DNA from: Cyclobacteriaceae bacterium
Lineage (GTDB): Bacteria > Bacteroidota > Bacteroidia > Cytophagales > Cyclobacteriaceae
NCBI GenBank assembly: GCA_028285685.1
Contig: JANQOR010000034.1
Span: forward strand, 124,001-188,000
Direction of reading: 5' to 3'
Length of the DNA: 64,000 bases
Position 1 is the first letter of the stretch. Every line of letters begins with the position of its first letter. Below are positions 33,920-42,417 of the stretch, one piece after another. Below the pieces are notes generated by a model, which saw nothing but the letters and a program-made list of their open reading frames with translations, had not been told where the DNA came from and ran no database searches. Position numbers and translations under genes: made by a program.

Positions 33920-34672
33920 ATGCGAAGTGCTTTGAAAGGCCAATTAGTAGGCTTAGACTCCAAGTTTCGGTACCGGGGGCTCAATCAAACAAGAATTGAA
34001 ACCTTCAGTGATGCGGTATTCGCAGTCGCTTTTACTTTGGTCGTGCTTTCTTCAAGTGTTCCTGAAACCTTTGATCAACTGCGAGCTTCCATAAATGATA
34101 TTGTGCCATCTTTCATTTGTATTGTGCTCCTGGTGGTGATCTGGTATCAACACTACATTTTTTTTCTTCGATACGGATTGCAGGACACTAAAACTGTTAC
34201 CATTAACACACTTCTCCTTTTTCTCCTTCTCACTTATATATACCCGCTGAAATTTCTCGCTCGGTTCCTGTATGAGTTATACTCCGGACTGCTGTTCGGC
34301 ATGGGTGAAAACTTTATGGATGATTTCGGCGGAGAGATGAATGGCAGTAACATGACGCTTCTAATGGTAGCATATGGACTTGGAGCATGTCTAATCTTTG
34401 TTTCAATGTCGTGGCTGTATCTCCATTCGTACAAAAAAAGAGAAGAACTTGAACTAGACGAGTATGAAGTTTATTCTACCAAAATTGGCATTTGGCACAA
34501 CTTACTGATGAGCTCAATTCCTTTTCTCTCGGTCATCATTATTTCACTGGGCCTATTCGGCAGAGGTACGCTCAACTATAGCATCGGAGGGTTTATCTAC
34601 ATGTTGTATCCACCAGTTATGATTTCTTTTGGTATAATCACGAATAGGAAAATCAAGGCGAAATTCGGGTAA
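33920..34672 (+). CDS. TMEM175-family (DUF1211) potassium channel-like protein
   Basis: This 250-residue membrane protein has about six helices. The hallmark of the TMEM175 family, R..xFSDAVFAVAFTLVV (R..ETFSDAVF at about residues 30-38), begins the first helix. Bacterial homologues form tetrameric K+-selective or leak channels. Between helices 3 and 4 there is a longer polar loop (GMGENFMDDFGGEMNGSN). The gene is alone on the plus strand, flanked by DUF2911 (divergent) and the micro-ORF region. Ion selectivity cannot be read from sequence. Confidence 0.82.
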   Translation: MRSALKGQLVGLDSKFRYRGLNQTRIETFSDAVFAVAFTLVVLSSSVPETFDQLRASINDIVPSFICIVLLVVIWYQHYIFFLRYGLQDTKTVTINTLLLFLLLTYIYPLKFLARFLYELYSGLLFGMGENFMDDFGGEMNGSNMTLLMVAYGLGACLIFVSMSWLYLHSYKKREELELDEYEVYSTKIGIWHNLLMSSIPFLSVIIISLGLFGRGTLNYSIGGFIYMLYPPVMISFGIITNRKIKAKFG

Positions 34673-34755
34673 TCATCTATTGACTCCCGGTCCACGATTG
34701 AGTTATCCTAAAATAGTACTATCAATTCTTTGAATATTCAATTTGAGTTTTACAA

Positions 34756-34775
34756 AATACCCAAATGTGGGTATT
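34756..34775. promoter_or_regulatory. Inverted repeat upstream of two micro-ORFs, possible operator
   Basis: AATACCCA-AATG-TGGGTATT is an 8-bp perfect inverted repeat, 54 nt upstream of the first micro-ORF. Its last bases run into TTGACTTTATC. Size and symmetry fit a binding site for a dimeric regulator. An RNA hairpin is possible too, but there is no U-tract. Confidence 0.4.
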
Positions 34776-34829
34776 GACTTTATCAAGTGATAAGTGAGAA
34801 CTTTACTTAATTAAAATAAGCTGCCAATA

Positions 34830-34901
34830 ATGAAACGATTGACGGTTCTCTTATTTCTGATCTTAATTCTATTGCTCATGATAGATGGGCTTGGATTATA
34901 A
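34830..34901 (+). CDS. Micro-ORF, 23-residue hydrophobic peptide
   Basis: ATG at 34830 to TAA at 34901 encodes 23 residues with two basic residues after the Met, then a run of Leu/Ile/Val (MKRLTVLLFLILILL...), ending DGLGL. It is a single transmembrane helix with an expected N-in orientation. There is no clear ribosome binding site, as usual in this phylum. The next micro-ORF of the same design starts 19 nt later. It may be a small membrane peptide or type I toxin-like; the function is unknown. Confidence 0.45.
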   Translation: MKRLTVLLFLILILLLMIDGLGL

Positions 34902-34920
34902 AACGCAAAAAAACACCCAA

Positions 34921-35010
34921 ATGAAAAAGTTCGCCAAAATAATATTGATGATCACCGCCTTGATACTCACCGTTGTTGGAATTGGTAAGTTGAAGCTCGA
35001 TAGAAGATAG
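34921..35010 (+). CDS. Micro-ORF, 29-residue hydrophobic peptide
   Basis: ATG at 34921 to TAG at 35010 encodes 29 residues: MKKFAKIILMITALILTVV, then GIGKLKLDRR. It has a basic N-terminus, one hydrophobic helix and a basic tail, i.e. a single-pass membrane peptide. Together with the preceding 23-residue ORF it forms a tandem pair behind an inverted repeat. A possible inverted repeat (TGGTCA...TGACCA, 35040-35059) follows. I know of no firmly characterised family, and the coding status is inferred from codon pattern and topology. Confidence 0.5.
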   Translation: MKKFAKIILMITALILTVVGIGKLKLDRR

Positions 35011-35105
35011 TTTCTGGTTGATTAGTTAAATAGTTTGAATGGTCAAAATTGTATGACCAGCCGCATATTTTTCGAGACTTACTCAATCAGCAAGAAAGTC
35101 ATTTG

Positions 35106-35897
35106 CTAGAGTTTTTTAGCTTGTTCCCAATAGACATCCATTTCTTCGAGCGTCATTTCACCTATTTGTTTGCCATCCTTCTTTGATTCTGACTCGAGGT
35201 ATTGAAATCGCTTGATAAACTTCTTATTGGTGCGTTCAAGAGCTTCTTCGGGATTGATATCAACAAAACGCGCGTAGTTGATAAGCGAAAAGATCAGGTC
35301 TCCAAACTCTTCCATTTTTCTCTCTCGGTCTGACTCTGACTGAAATTCATTTAGCTCTTCCTGAACTTTGTCCCAGACTTGATCCTGGTTATCCCAATCA
35401 AAACCCACCCCTCTCGCTTTTTCTTGAATTCGCATCGCCTTGACAAGTGCAGGAAGTGACTTTGGAACACCACCTAACACCGATCGATTGCCTTTTTCTT
35501 TAAGCTTAATTTTCTCCCAATTTTCTTTTACGACTTCCTCATCTTCTACCTTTAAATCACCGTAAATATGTGGATGCCTCCTTATCAGTTTTTCACTAAT
35601 CTCATTCAATACGTCAGCTACATCAAACTCCTTCTTCTCTGAGGCAATTCGCGAATAAAATATCATGTGAAGAATCAGATCTCCAAGCTCCTTTTTCACC
35701 TCATCCAAATCATTTTCCAAAATAGCATCCGACAGCTCGTACGTCTCTTCAATTGTCAAATGCCTTAAGCTCTCCATCGTTTGCTTCTTATCCCATGGGC
35801 AATTTTCTCGTAGCTCATCCATGATGGTGAGCAGTCGATCAAAAGCTTTCAATTTAGCTTCTCGATTTAGATCTGGTTTTGACAGGGGAGCATCCAT
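35106..35897 (-). CDS. mazG: Nucleoside triphosphate pyrophosphohydrolase MazG
   Basis: MazG hydrolyses (d)NTPs to the monophosphate and pyrophosphate, a house-cleaning activity. The 263-residue product has two MazG helical units. The first (about 35-110) has the metal-binding EExxE..ExxD pattern in LTIEETYELSDAILENDLDEVKKELGDLILHMIF. The second (about 170-240) has VQEELNEFQSE...EEFGDLIFSLINYARF. NCPWDKKQT near the N-terminus is a further family hallmark. The length is normal. It is the only gene on this strand between 33798 and 40800. Confidence 0.95.
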   Translation of the reverse strand: MDAPLSKPDLNREAKLKAFDRLLTIMDELRENCPWDKKQTMESLRHLTIEETYELSDAILENDLDEVKKELGDLILHMIFYSRIASEKKEFDVADVLNEISEKLIRRHPHIYGDLKVEDEEVVKENWEKIKLKEKGNRSVLGGVPKSLPALVKAMRIQEKARGVGFDWDNQDQVWDKVQEELNEFQSESDRERKMEEFGDLIFSLINYARFVDINPEEALERTNKKFIKRFQYLESESKKDGKQIGEMTLEEMDVYWEQAKKL

Positions 35898-35921
35898 GGA
35901 ATTTTAATGAATTGTATTTTG

Positions 35922-35956
35922 TTTGAATGAATACAGTCGCAAATTGGCTAATTTTG
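35922..35956 (+). promoter_or_regulatory. Candidate promoter for the small Cys-rich membrane protein
   Basis: TTTG (35922-35925) and a perfect TAnnTTTG box (TAATTTTG, 35949-35956) are 23 nt apart. The predicted start of transcription would be about 10 nt before the ATG at 35973. The spacing is at the long end of the accepted range. Confidence 0.35.
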
Positions 35957-35972
35957 AATCAAAATTGATGCG

Positions 35973-36200
35973 ATGCAAACAGTATTATTGGGGGTCGGTT
36001 TTTTTGCTCTATTTTTCATTCTGCTATCTGTGCGGATCTTGTTTAAGAAAAATGGAGAATTCAAGGGCACATGCGCGTCTCAAAATCCTTATCTTAACAA
36101 AGACGGACAAGCATGTGGCTTTTGCGGGAAGACGGTGGCTCCCGGCGATTCCTGTGGCAATCCTGATTCTGAGGTAAACAAGGTTTTAGCTAAATACTAG
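35973..36200 (+). CDS. Small Cys-rich membrane protein, NqrM-like architecture
   Basis: This 75-residue protein has one N-terminal helix (LLGVGFFALFFILLSVRILF) and a short soluble tail with four cysteines (GEFKGTCAS, QACGFCGK, GDSCGN). The arrangement of helix, basic residues, F(K)GTC and then a Cys-X2-Cys pair resembles the Na+-NQR maturation factor NqrM and its Bacteroidota relatives. This suggests metal or Fe-S/flavin-complex assembly. No nqr genes are in the window, so this is only a structural similarity. It lies between mazG and glmM. Confidence 0.6.
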   Translation: MQTVLLGVGFFALFFILLSVRILFKKNGEFKGTCASQNPYLNKDGQACGFCGKTVAPGDSCGNPDSEVNKVLAKY

Positions 36201-36281
36201 GCGATAAACTTTTTCACTTAATCTTTTCAACAATAATGCGGCTTGCTCATATTTGCGCACCGCTTAAAATAACAATCACCT

Positions 36282-37664
36282 TTGACACTCATAAAATCTA
36301 TTTCCGGCCTGCGTGGAACGGTCGGCGGTAAGCAAGGAGAAAACCTAACTCCTATTGACGTAGCTAAATTTTCTGCAGGATACGGTGCGTGGCTCAAGTC
36401 CTCCGTGGATAAGCCGAAAATAGTACTTGGCAGGGATGCACGTCCGTCTGGCAAACCCTTTTCCAGAATAGTTGCCAATACGCTAATCAATCAGGGAATC
36501 GACGTGTTAGACCTTGGTCTAAGTACGACTCCAACGGTTGAGATGGCAGTACTCGCTGAAGAAGCACACGGAGGAATTATCCTCACTGCAAGCCACAATC
36601 CTGCGGGATGGAATGCGATGAAGCTTCTCAATGAACGCGGTGAGTTCATTTCAGCCGAGGATGGGAAAAAGGTTCTCGAATTGTCCGAATCTGATGAGAT
36701 AGAATATGTAGTCCCAGCTAAATTCGGAAAATACAGCAAGGATAGCTCATACATTGACTATCATATTGATCAAATTCTAAATCATGAGTTGGTTGATGTT
36801 GAGGCCATCAAGGATGCTGGATTTAAGATTGTGGTTGATGCCGTCAATAGTACTGGAGGAATCTCAGTCCCTCCATTGCTCAAAAGGCTAGGTGTTGAAG
36901 TCAAAGAAATGTTCTGTGAACCAAATGGCAACTTTCCACACAATCCCGAACCCCTTCCTGAGAATCTGCAGCAAATAACCAGTGAGTTGCAAGCTGGTAA
37001 TTATCATCTTGGTGTTGTAGTTGATCCTGACGTTGATCGACTTGTTTTCATCTGTGAAAATGGTGAACCTTTCGGGGAAGAGTACACCCTGGTATCCATT
37101 GCAGACTATGTGCTTTCGCAGAAAAAGGGAAATACAGTATCTAATCTATCGTCTACTCGGGCACTTAGAGATGTGACAGAAAAGCACGGATGTGAATACA
37201 ATGCCTCAGGCGTCGGGGAAGTGCATGTAGTAGCAAAGATGAAAGAAACCAATGCCGTGATCGGAGGAGAAGGAAATGGTGGAGTGATTGTTCCTGAACT
37301 TCACTATGGCAGGGACGCACTTGCTGGATTGGCTCTCTTTCTCACACATTTGGCCAAATCAGGGAAGAGTGCTTCTTTCTTACGTGCCACCTATCCCAAC
37401 TACCACATTTCGAAGAACAAGATTGAACTAACGCCCGAAATTGATGTCGACGACGTACTAAATGCTATTAAGCAGAAATACTCATCCAATCCAATCAATA
37501 CCGAAGATGGCATTAAAATCGAATTTGATAGTGAGTGGGTTCAATTGAGAAAATCCAATACTGAGCCGATAATTCGTATTTTTGCAGAGTCTGAAAGTCA
37601 GAACACAGCTGAACATCTAGCAAACAAGTTGATTTCGGACATCAAGGAAGTGATTTCAGGTTAA
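36282..37664 (+). CDS. glmM: Phosphoglucosamine mutase
   Basis: This 460-residue alpha-D-phosphohexomutase converts glucosamine-6-phosphate to glucosamine-1-phosphate for UDP-GlcNAc synthesis. It starts at TTG (TLIKSISGLRGTVGG); no ATG gives a complete N-terminus. The active-site phosphoserine is S104 in TASHNPAGWNAM, the metal-binding loop is DPDVDRLVF (about residues 248-254), and the phosphate-binding loop RKSNTEPIIRIF is at about 425-436. Bacteroidota enzymes of this type can show phosphoglucomutase/phosphomannomutase activity as well, so specificity is not fully certain. It is followed 11 nt later by the cysteine desulfurase gene. Confidence 0.9.
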   Translation: MTLIKSISGLRGTVGGKQGENLTPIDVAKFSAGYGAWLKSSVDKPKIVLGRDARPSGKPFSRIVANTLINQGIDVLDLGLSTTPTVEMAVLAEEAHGGIILTASHNPAGWNAMKLLNERGEFISAEDGKKVLELSESDEIEYVVPAKFGKYSKDSSYIDYHIDQILNHELVDVEAIKDAGFKIVVDAVNSTGGISVPPLLKRLGVEVKEMFCEPNGNFPHNPEPLPENLQQITSELQAGNYHLGVVVDPDVDRLVFICENGEPFGEEYTLVSIADYVLSQKKGNTVSNLSSTRALRDVTEKHGCEYNASGVGEVHVVAKMKETNAVIGGEGNGGVIVPELHYGRDALAGLALFLTHLAKSGKSASFLRATYPNYHISKNKIELTPEIDVDDVLNAIKQKYSSNPINTEDGIKIEFDSEWVQLRKSNTEPIIRIFAESESQNTAEHLANKLISDIKEVISG

Positions 37665-37675
37665 AACTAGTTACC

Positions 37676-38821
37676 ATGAACGTTTACTTTGATAATGCAG
37701 CAACGACTCCTTTGGATCCGATAGTTTTTGAGGCCATGAAACCGTATCTGTTGGAGTACTTTGGTAATCCATCCTCAATCCATGCTCATGGGAGAAAAGT
37801 TCGTACTGCTGTTGAACATGCCCGTAAAAAAGTAGCTGACTTGCTCAATGTCACGCCAGGTGAAATCTTCTTTACCTCCGGTGGCACCGAGGCAGACAAC
37901 ATGGCCATACGTTGTAGCATTCGTGATAAGGGTGTCTCTCATATCATTTCAAGTAAAATTGAGCATCATGCTGTTGCACACACCCTTGAGGCAAAGGAAA
38001 AAGAAGGAGTAAGGGTAAGCTACGTCAATCTGAATGGAGATGGCGAAGTTGACTATGATCATCTGGAAGATTTGCTCAAGGACAATGCCGACACGATGGT
38101 CTCGCTTATGCACGCAAACAACGAGATAGGTAATCTGCTCGATCTCGAACGTGTGGGAGATCTATGCGAAACTTACGGGGCAATCTTCCATTCTGACACT
38201 GTACAGAGCATGGCTCACTACGTTCACGATCTGAGTCAATTAAAATTGGATTTTGCGGTAGGATCCGCCCATAAATTTCACGGCCCGAAAGGCATCGGAT
38301 TCCTGTACGTCAGCCATGAAACGAAGATAAACCCACTTATACATGGTGGTGCTCAGGAAAGAAACATGCGGGGTGGTACCGAGAATGTCTGTGGTATCGT
38401 TGGGCTCGCCAAAGCTATGGAGATCGCATATGCCGATATGGCTTCACATCGCAAGCATATCGAGGATCTCAAAAGAAGGACAATAGAAAAACTTCGTGCT
38501 TCGATCGATGGTGTGGCATTTAATGGCGTTTCGGATAATTTGGACAAAAGCCTTTATACCGTATTGAATATTTGTTTGCCTCCATCCGAGGACAACGACA
38601 TGCTGCTTTTTAACCTGGACATCAATGGCATTTCTGTTTCAGGGGGAAGTGCATGCTCTAGTGGTTCAAACATCGGGTCTCATGTCCTTGCTGAGTTGGA
38701 CAGAGACCAGGAAAGAGGAGCTATTCGTTTTTCTTTTAGTAAATACAACACTGCAGAAGAGGTGGATTACGCGGTTGAGAAGTTGGCCAGTCTGTATCAA
38801 GGCCAAACCGTTCCCGCATGA
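37676..38821 (+). CDS. Cysteine desulfurase (NifS/IscS family)
   Basis: This PLP enzyme removes sulfur from cysteine and passes it on as persulfide for Fe-S clusters or tRNA thiolation. The 381-residue sequence begins with VYFDNAATTPLDP, has the PLP lysine K200 in GSAHKFHGPKGIG, and carries the persulfide Cys C327 in GGSACSSGSNIGSHVL. It is of the IscS/NifS (group I) length. No iscU or fdx gene is adjacent, so the acceptor is unclear. Its stop overlaps the start of the DoxX-like gene by 4 nt (ATGA). Confidence 0.94.
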   Translation: MNVYFDNAATTPLDPIVFEAMKPYLLEYFGNPSSIHAHGRKVRTAVEHARKKVADLLNVTPGEIFFTSGGTEADNMAIRCSIRDKGVSHIISSKIEHHAVAHTLEAKEKEGVRVSYVNLNGDGEVDYDHLEDLLKDNADTMVSLMHANNEIGNLLDLERVGDLCETYGAIFHSDTVQSMAHYVHDLSQLKLDFAVGSAHKFHGPKGIGFLYVSHETKINPLIHGGAQERNMRGGTENVCGIVGLAKAMEIAYADMASHRKHIEDLKRRTIEKLRASIDGVAFNGVSDNLDKSLYTVLNICLPPSEDNDMLLFNLDINGISVSGGSACSSGSNIGSHVLAELDRDQERGAIRFSFSKYNTAEEVDYAVEKLASLYQGQTVPA

Positions 38822-39261
38822 ATATTTTTGCACAACAAAGTTTCACTAAGCAGGATCTGATGCACTGGATCCCACGCCTCATTGTCGTCATAATAATTGC
38901 CCAAACTCTTCCTTTCAAATACATAGGAGCTGTAGAAAGTGTCAATATTTTCACACAGTTAAACATGGAGCCTTATGGTCGAATAGGCATTGCGATTATC
39001 GAGACTACCGCAATTATCTTCTTGCTATCACGGTTTTACATCATGGGAGCAATTATGTCCTTAAGCTTGATTAGTGCCGCAAATTTTTTGCACTTTGTGA
39101 AACTAGGAATAATCGTCAATGATGACGGAGGTCTCCTATTTTTCTTCAGCATCGTGGTGATTATCTGTTCACTTTGGATCGTGATCTATTGGAATCTGAT
39201 GAAGAAAAAGAAAAAAAACGTCACGTTCGACCTGCCAGATCTTGACGACACTGATTTTTGA
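38818..39261 (+). CDS. DoxX-like small membrane protein
   Basis: This 147-residue protein has four transmembrane helices (about 18-38, 57-75, 80-100, 108-128) and a charged tail (MKKKKKNVTFDLPDLDDTDF). The first helix, RLIVVIIIAQTLPFKYIGA, and the following helices fit the DoxX-like topology, a loosely defined family of quinone- or membrane-associated proteins. Translation is coupled to the cysteine desulfurase gene by a 4-nt overlap. Function cannot be inferred further. Confidence 0.65.
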   Translation: MNIFAQQSFTKQDLMHWIPRLIVVIIIAQTLPFKYIGAVESVNIFTQLNMEPYGRIGIAIIETTAIIFLLSRFYIMGAIMSLSLISAANFLHFVKLGIIVNDDGGLLFFFSIVVIICSLWIVIYWNLMKKKKKNVTFDLPDLDDTDF

Positions 39262-39337
39262 GTTTTTTTCAATTTTTCAAGCCTTCATTTACTACCACTC
39301 CCACTAATCGTTCGTTAGCTTAGTATTAGTATTAGCT

Positions 39338-40798
39338 ATGGTAGTTAGGTTTCAAGTCATAGGGATCGTTGCACTACTTCTACATTCACTGTCTGGGAGT
39401 TGTCAGCAATTTTTTGAAAAAACTAACCAGCTCAAAGAAGTTGAGGTCTATCGAGTCCAGGCGCCCAACTCACTCGTTAATTTCCAGTCTCAGACAGCAT
39501 TTTCGGCTTTAGCCATCAAAAGTCCGGAACCGACTGAATTTTACATGGATGTTGAAGGAACACACATTCTTATTCCCAAAGATGAAGATTCCGAAGGTCA
39601 CACCTATTTCATATCGCTACCTATTCCACGAAATTCTATTCAACTGATCGTACCGGTCGGAATACCATTTGATCTTTTTGCCATCCAGAGTGGGCAAGCT
39701 CCTACTATCCGCCTGCCCGGTGGACGAGAAGAGCTTGCGAGTGATTGTGCAGATCCGATCGATTATGTGCCCCAGTCAACATGGCGTGATGGATTGCCAG
39801 CACCAAATTATACACGGTCGTATCATACGGTTTTTCACAATGTCGTTCACCATTCTGCTGGTTCAAACACCAATACAAACTATACACAAGTTGTACGAGA
39901 TATCTATCTGTTTCATACACAGGTCAACGGATGGTCAGACATTGGCTATAACTATTTGATCAGTCAGGACGGGACTATCTATGCGGGACGTGATCCCGGC
40001 AATGGCGATCAGGATATGGTAAGAGGAGCGCACTTTTGCGGTGCCAACTCAGGAACCTTGGGTGTATGCCTTCTCGGAAATTTTGAAACAGCCACCCCTA
40101 CGAATGAGGCATGGATCTCTCTGGAATCACTGCTAACTTTTCAATTAATCAACCAGGGGCTGGACCCCTTTGATTCCTACTCACACAGTCTGGGCACGCT
40201 TGGAACGATTGTCGGCCACCGTGAAGGATGTGCTACACTTTGTCCGGGTGAGAACGTATTTTCCCAATTGCAGAATCTGAAAGCCTCTCTTTCCTCTAAC
40301 ATCCAATCCTGCGATCCGCAAGAGCAGCTCTCATTTGAGGCGGATTCGTTAGTAGGAGTGAGAGAAATCGTTACTTATCAGAATACCAGTGAAGGTTATG
40401 AAAATTACAGGTGGATTCTTGAAGGGGCTTTCCCGCAGCTTGTGAGCTCTGAAAATGCACAGACCTCCTATTCGGTGCCCGGCTCTTATGATGTGATGTT
40501 GATTGGGGATATCGGAGCGAATTCAGACACGTTAATGGTTCATGACTTCATCCGAGTGAGTTTGCTTTCAAGTGAACCAACCGTCTTCCCAAATCCTGCT
40601 ACCAGTCAGGCACAAATAGTTGTAGATTTTAGAAAAAGCATAGACCGAGTTGAGATGGTTAATTTAGATGGAAAGCTCCTCGCCACATGGGAGAGAGATT
40701 TTGACGAGATTCAACTACCCAATGTCGAATCCGGAATTTACCTTTTGAACGTCACCTCTCAACAAGATCACTACACCTGTAAGCTTATTTTGAACTAG
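39338..40798 (+). CDS. Secreted N-acetylmuramoyl-L-alanine amidase with PKD-like domain and T9SS sorting tail
   Basis: This 486-residue exported protein has a signal peptide (VIGIVALLLHSLSGSCQ). The middle (about 155-325) is a PGRP/amidase_2 domain with VFHNVVHHSAGSNTNTNY, DIGYNYLISQDGTIYAGRDP and a zinc-binding His in TIVGHREGCATLCPG. Such enzymes cut the bond between muramic acid and the stem peptide. A PKD-like segment (about 330-410) follows, then a T9SS type A C-terminal sorting domain from about 416 (VFPNPATSQAQ...GIYLLNVT...KLILN). The protein should therefore be secreted and anchored or released at the cell surface by the type IX system. It may act on other bacteria or on released wall fragments. 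Confidence 0.92.
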   Translation: MVVRFQVIGIVALLLHSLSGSCQQFFEKTNQLKEVEVYRVQAPNSLVNFQSQTAFSALAIKSPEPTEFYMDVEGTHILIPKDEDSEGHTYFISLPIPRNSIQLIVPVGIPFDLFAIQSGQAPTIRLPGGREELASDCADPIDYVPQSTWRDGLPAPNYTRSYHTVFHNVVHHSAGSNTNTNYTQVVRDIYLFHTQVNGWSDIGYNYLISQDGTIYAGRDPGNGDQDMVRGAHFCGANSGTLGVCLLGNFETATPTNEAWISLESLLTFQLINQGLDPFDSYSHSLGTLGTIVGHREGCATLCPGENVFSQLQNLKASLSSNIQSCDPQEQLSFEADSLVGVREIVTYQNTSEGYENYRWILEGAFPQLVSSENAQTSYSVPGSYDVMLIGDIGANSDTLMVHDFIRVSLLSSEPTVFPNPATSQAQIVVDFRKSIDRVEMVNLDGKLLATWERDFDEIQLPNVESGIYLLNVTSQQDHYTCKLILN

Positions 40799-40799
40799 T

Positions 40800-41804
40800 T
40801 CATCTAAGAACGATGGTCTTAAGGCAATCAACCCATTTGTCTTCCGCATTGAGGCTAGGAACCAGATCCCATTGTTGTCCACCGGCAGCTTTGAAGTCTT
40901 CCTGATACGTCTCTCCAACCTCGACGGTCGTTTCCAGACAATCAGAAATAAATGCCGGTGAAAAAGCCAGAACCTTTTTTATGCCTTTAGTAGCAAGGTC
41001 TTTTAAAGCTTCGTCGGTATATGGCTGTATCCAGGGCGTCTTCCCAAGTCGGGATTGGAAAGTGACCGAATAACTTTCTTCGTTTAGCTCTAATTTTTGG
41101 GCCAATAACTTTGTGGTGGCAAAACACTGGGCACGATAACAGTATTTATTCTTCTCATTTATAGATGCACAACAATCACCAAATGTGCAATACTCATCCA
41201 CGGAAGCCTTGGTGATCTGACGTTCCGGAATGCCGTGATAGCTAAAGAGGAAGTGATCGTAATTAGTGGCACTCATCAACTTCTTTGCGTTGTCAGCAAT
41301 TGTCTCAAGAAACAAGTCTTCTTCGAAAAACTGAGCCGTAAATTTCAAGTCCGGTATTACCTGCCATGTTTTTGTGATCTCCATCACCTTATCTATCACA
41401 GAGCCGGTGGTGGCAGATGCATACTGAGGAAATAGAGGAATCACATGAATGGAAGAGCAGGTTTTCAAGGCGTCCAGACCTTCTTTTAGAGAGGGATTCT
41501 GGTATCGCATGGCCAACTCGACCCGATAATCGTCATTCAGTTCTCTTCTTAATTTATCCCGTACTTCGAAACCAAAATATTTCAGAGGCGACCCTTTTTC
41601 ATCAAAGAGCCTCAAATACTCCTTTGCTGATTTAGGGGAACGAAGGGGAGCAATGATTAGGTTGACCAGCATCCATCGATTCAGGAATGGAATATCGATA
41701 ACACGCTTATCCATTAAAAATTCTCGTAAATATTTCCTGACGTCACCAACTGAGGTGGAATCTGGTGTTCCCAGGTTTACAAGCAAGATTCCTTTTTTGC
41801 TCAT
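40800..41804 (-). CDS. hemH: Ferrochelatase
   Basis: HemH inserts Fe2+ into protoporphyrin IX, the last step of heme synthesis. The 334-residue sequence has the N-terminal GILLVNLGTPDS, the catalytic His in FLFSYHGIPERQ (about residue 193) and the acidic patch ETTVEVGETY near the C-terminus. A cluster of cysteines (YCTFGDCCA...YCYRAQC) follows the HGIPER motif. The gene converges with the amidase gene with one base between stops. Its start is 2 nt from the stop of the VTT-like gene, so these form one transcript. Confidence 0.96.
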   Translation of the reverse strand: MSKKGILLVNLGTPDSTSVGDVRKYLREFLMDKRVIDIPFLNRWMLVNLIIAPLRSPKSAKEYLRLFDEKGSPLKYFGFEVRDKLRRELNDDYRVELAMRYQNPSLKEGLDALKTCSSIHVIPLFPQYASATTGSVIDKVMEITKTWQVIPDLKFTAQFFEEDLFLETIADNAKKLMSATNYDHFLFSYHGIPERQITKASVDEYCTFGDCCASINEKNKYCYRAQCFATTKLLAQKLELNEESYSVTFQSRLGKTPWIQPYTDEALKDLATKGIKKVLAFSPAFISDCLETTVEVGETYQEDFKAAGGQQWDLVPSLNAEDKWVDCLKTIVLR

Positions 41805-41806
41805 TC

Positions 41807-42400
41807 TTAGTTCAAAATATTTGCTTCCCAGATAATGATCGAGTATGCAACAAATCTGGCAAACCTAAAAAGGGAAAAATACAAGTATTTTTTGAAGGAG
41901 TATTTTACTGATCCCACGAGCATAGCAATACCAGAAAAGGGAAGAGGAGTGATCGCAGCAACAATTACAAGAAAGCCACCATAGTGATTCAAGTGCTTTT
42001 CAAATTTTCCGAAGACCCTCTTTTTCATTGCGACAAAAAATTTGGTCCTATTCAAATACTGACCAATCAAAAATCCAATGACCCCGGCAATATAGGATAT
42101 GATCGAAAGTGAGATAATGTTGTTGATGTAGTTTATCAGTATCTCAGCTCTGAGAGACCAGATCATGAAAAACTCAGGCGGGATAATTCCAAATATTACT
42201 TCCGAGGCAAGAAAGATCAGATAAACGATCGATGGCTTTTCATATACGGGACCCAAAACCGCTTCAAGAGTGAAGTTCAGATTGTTCCTGGCATAGAAGT
42301 ATCCACCAACAATTACGACCAGCCAGGTAAATCCTCTCGCGAGATTTCGCAACAAAAACCGTCTTCGGTCAGGAAGTGATTTGTTATCTTCTTCAGCCAT
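41807..42400 (-). CDS. VTT (SNARE-associated/DedA-like) membrane protein
   Basis: This 197-residue protein has four or five transmembrane helices. The stretch LVIVAAITPLPFSGIAMLVGSVKYSFKKYLYFSLFRFARF (about 145-184) matches the VTT/DedA pattern, where a re-entrant loop with a conserved Pro-x-Pro follows a glycine-rich helix. Members of this superfamily flip or transport polyprenyl phosphates or phospholipids. It sits directly upstream of hemH and downstream of an unknown protein, on the minus strand. The substrate is not determinable. Confidence 0.7.
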   Translation of the reverse strand: MAEEDNKSLPDRRRFLLRNLARGFTWLVVIVGGYFYARNNLNFTLEAVLGPVYEKPSIVYLIFLASEVIFGIIPPEFFMIWSLRAEILINYINNIISLSIISYIAGVIGFLIGQYLNRTKFFVAMKKRVFGKFEKHLNHYGGFLVIVAAITPLPFSGIAMLVGSVKYSFKKYLYFSLFRFARFVAYSIIIWEANILN

Positions 42401-42417
42401 TCAAAAGGGAAATAACC

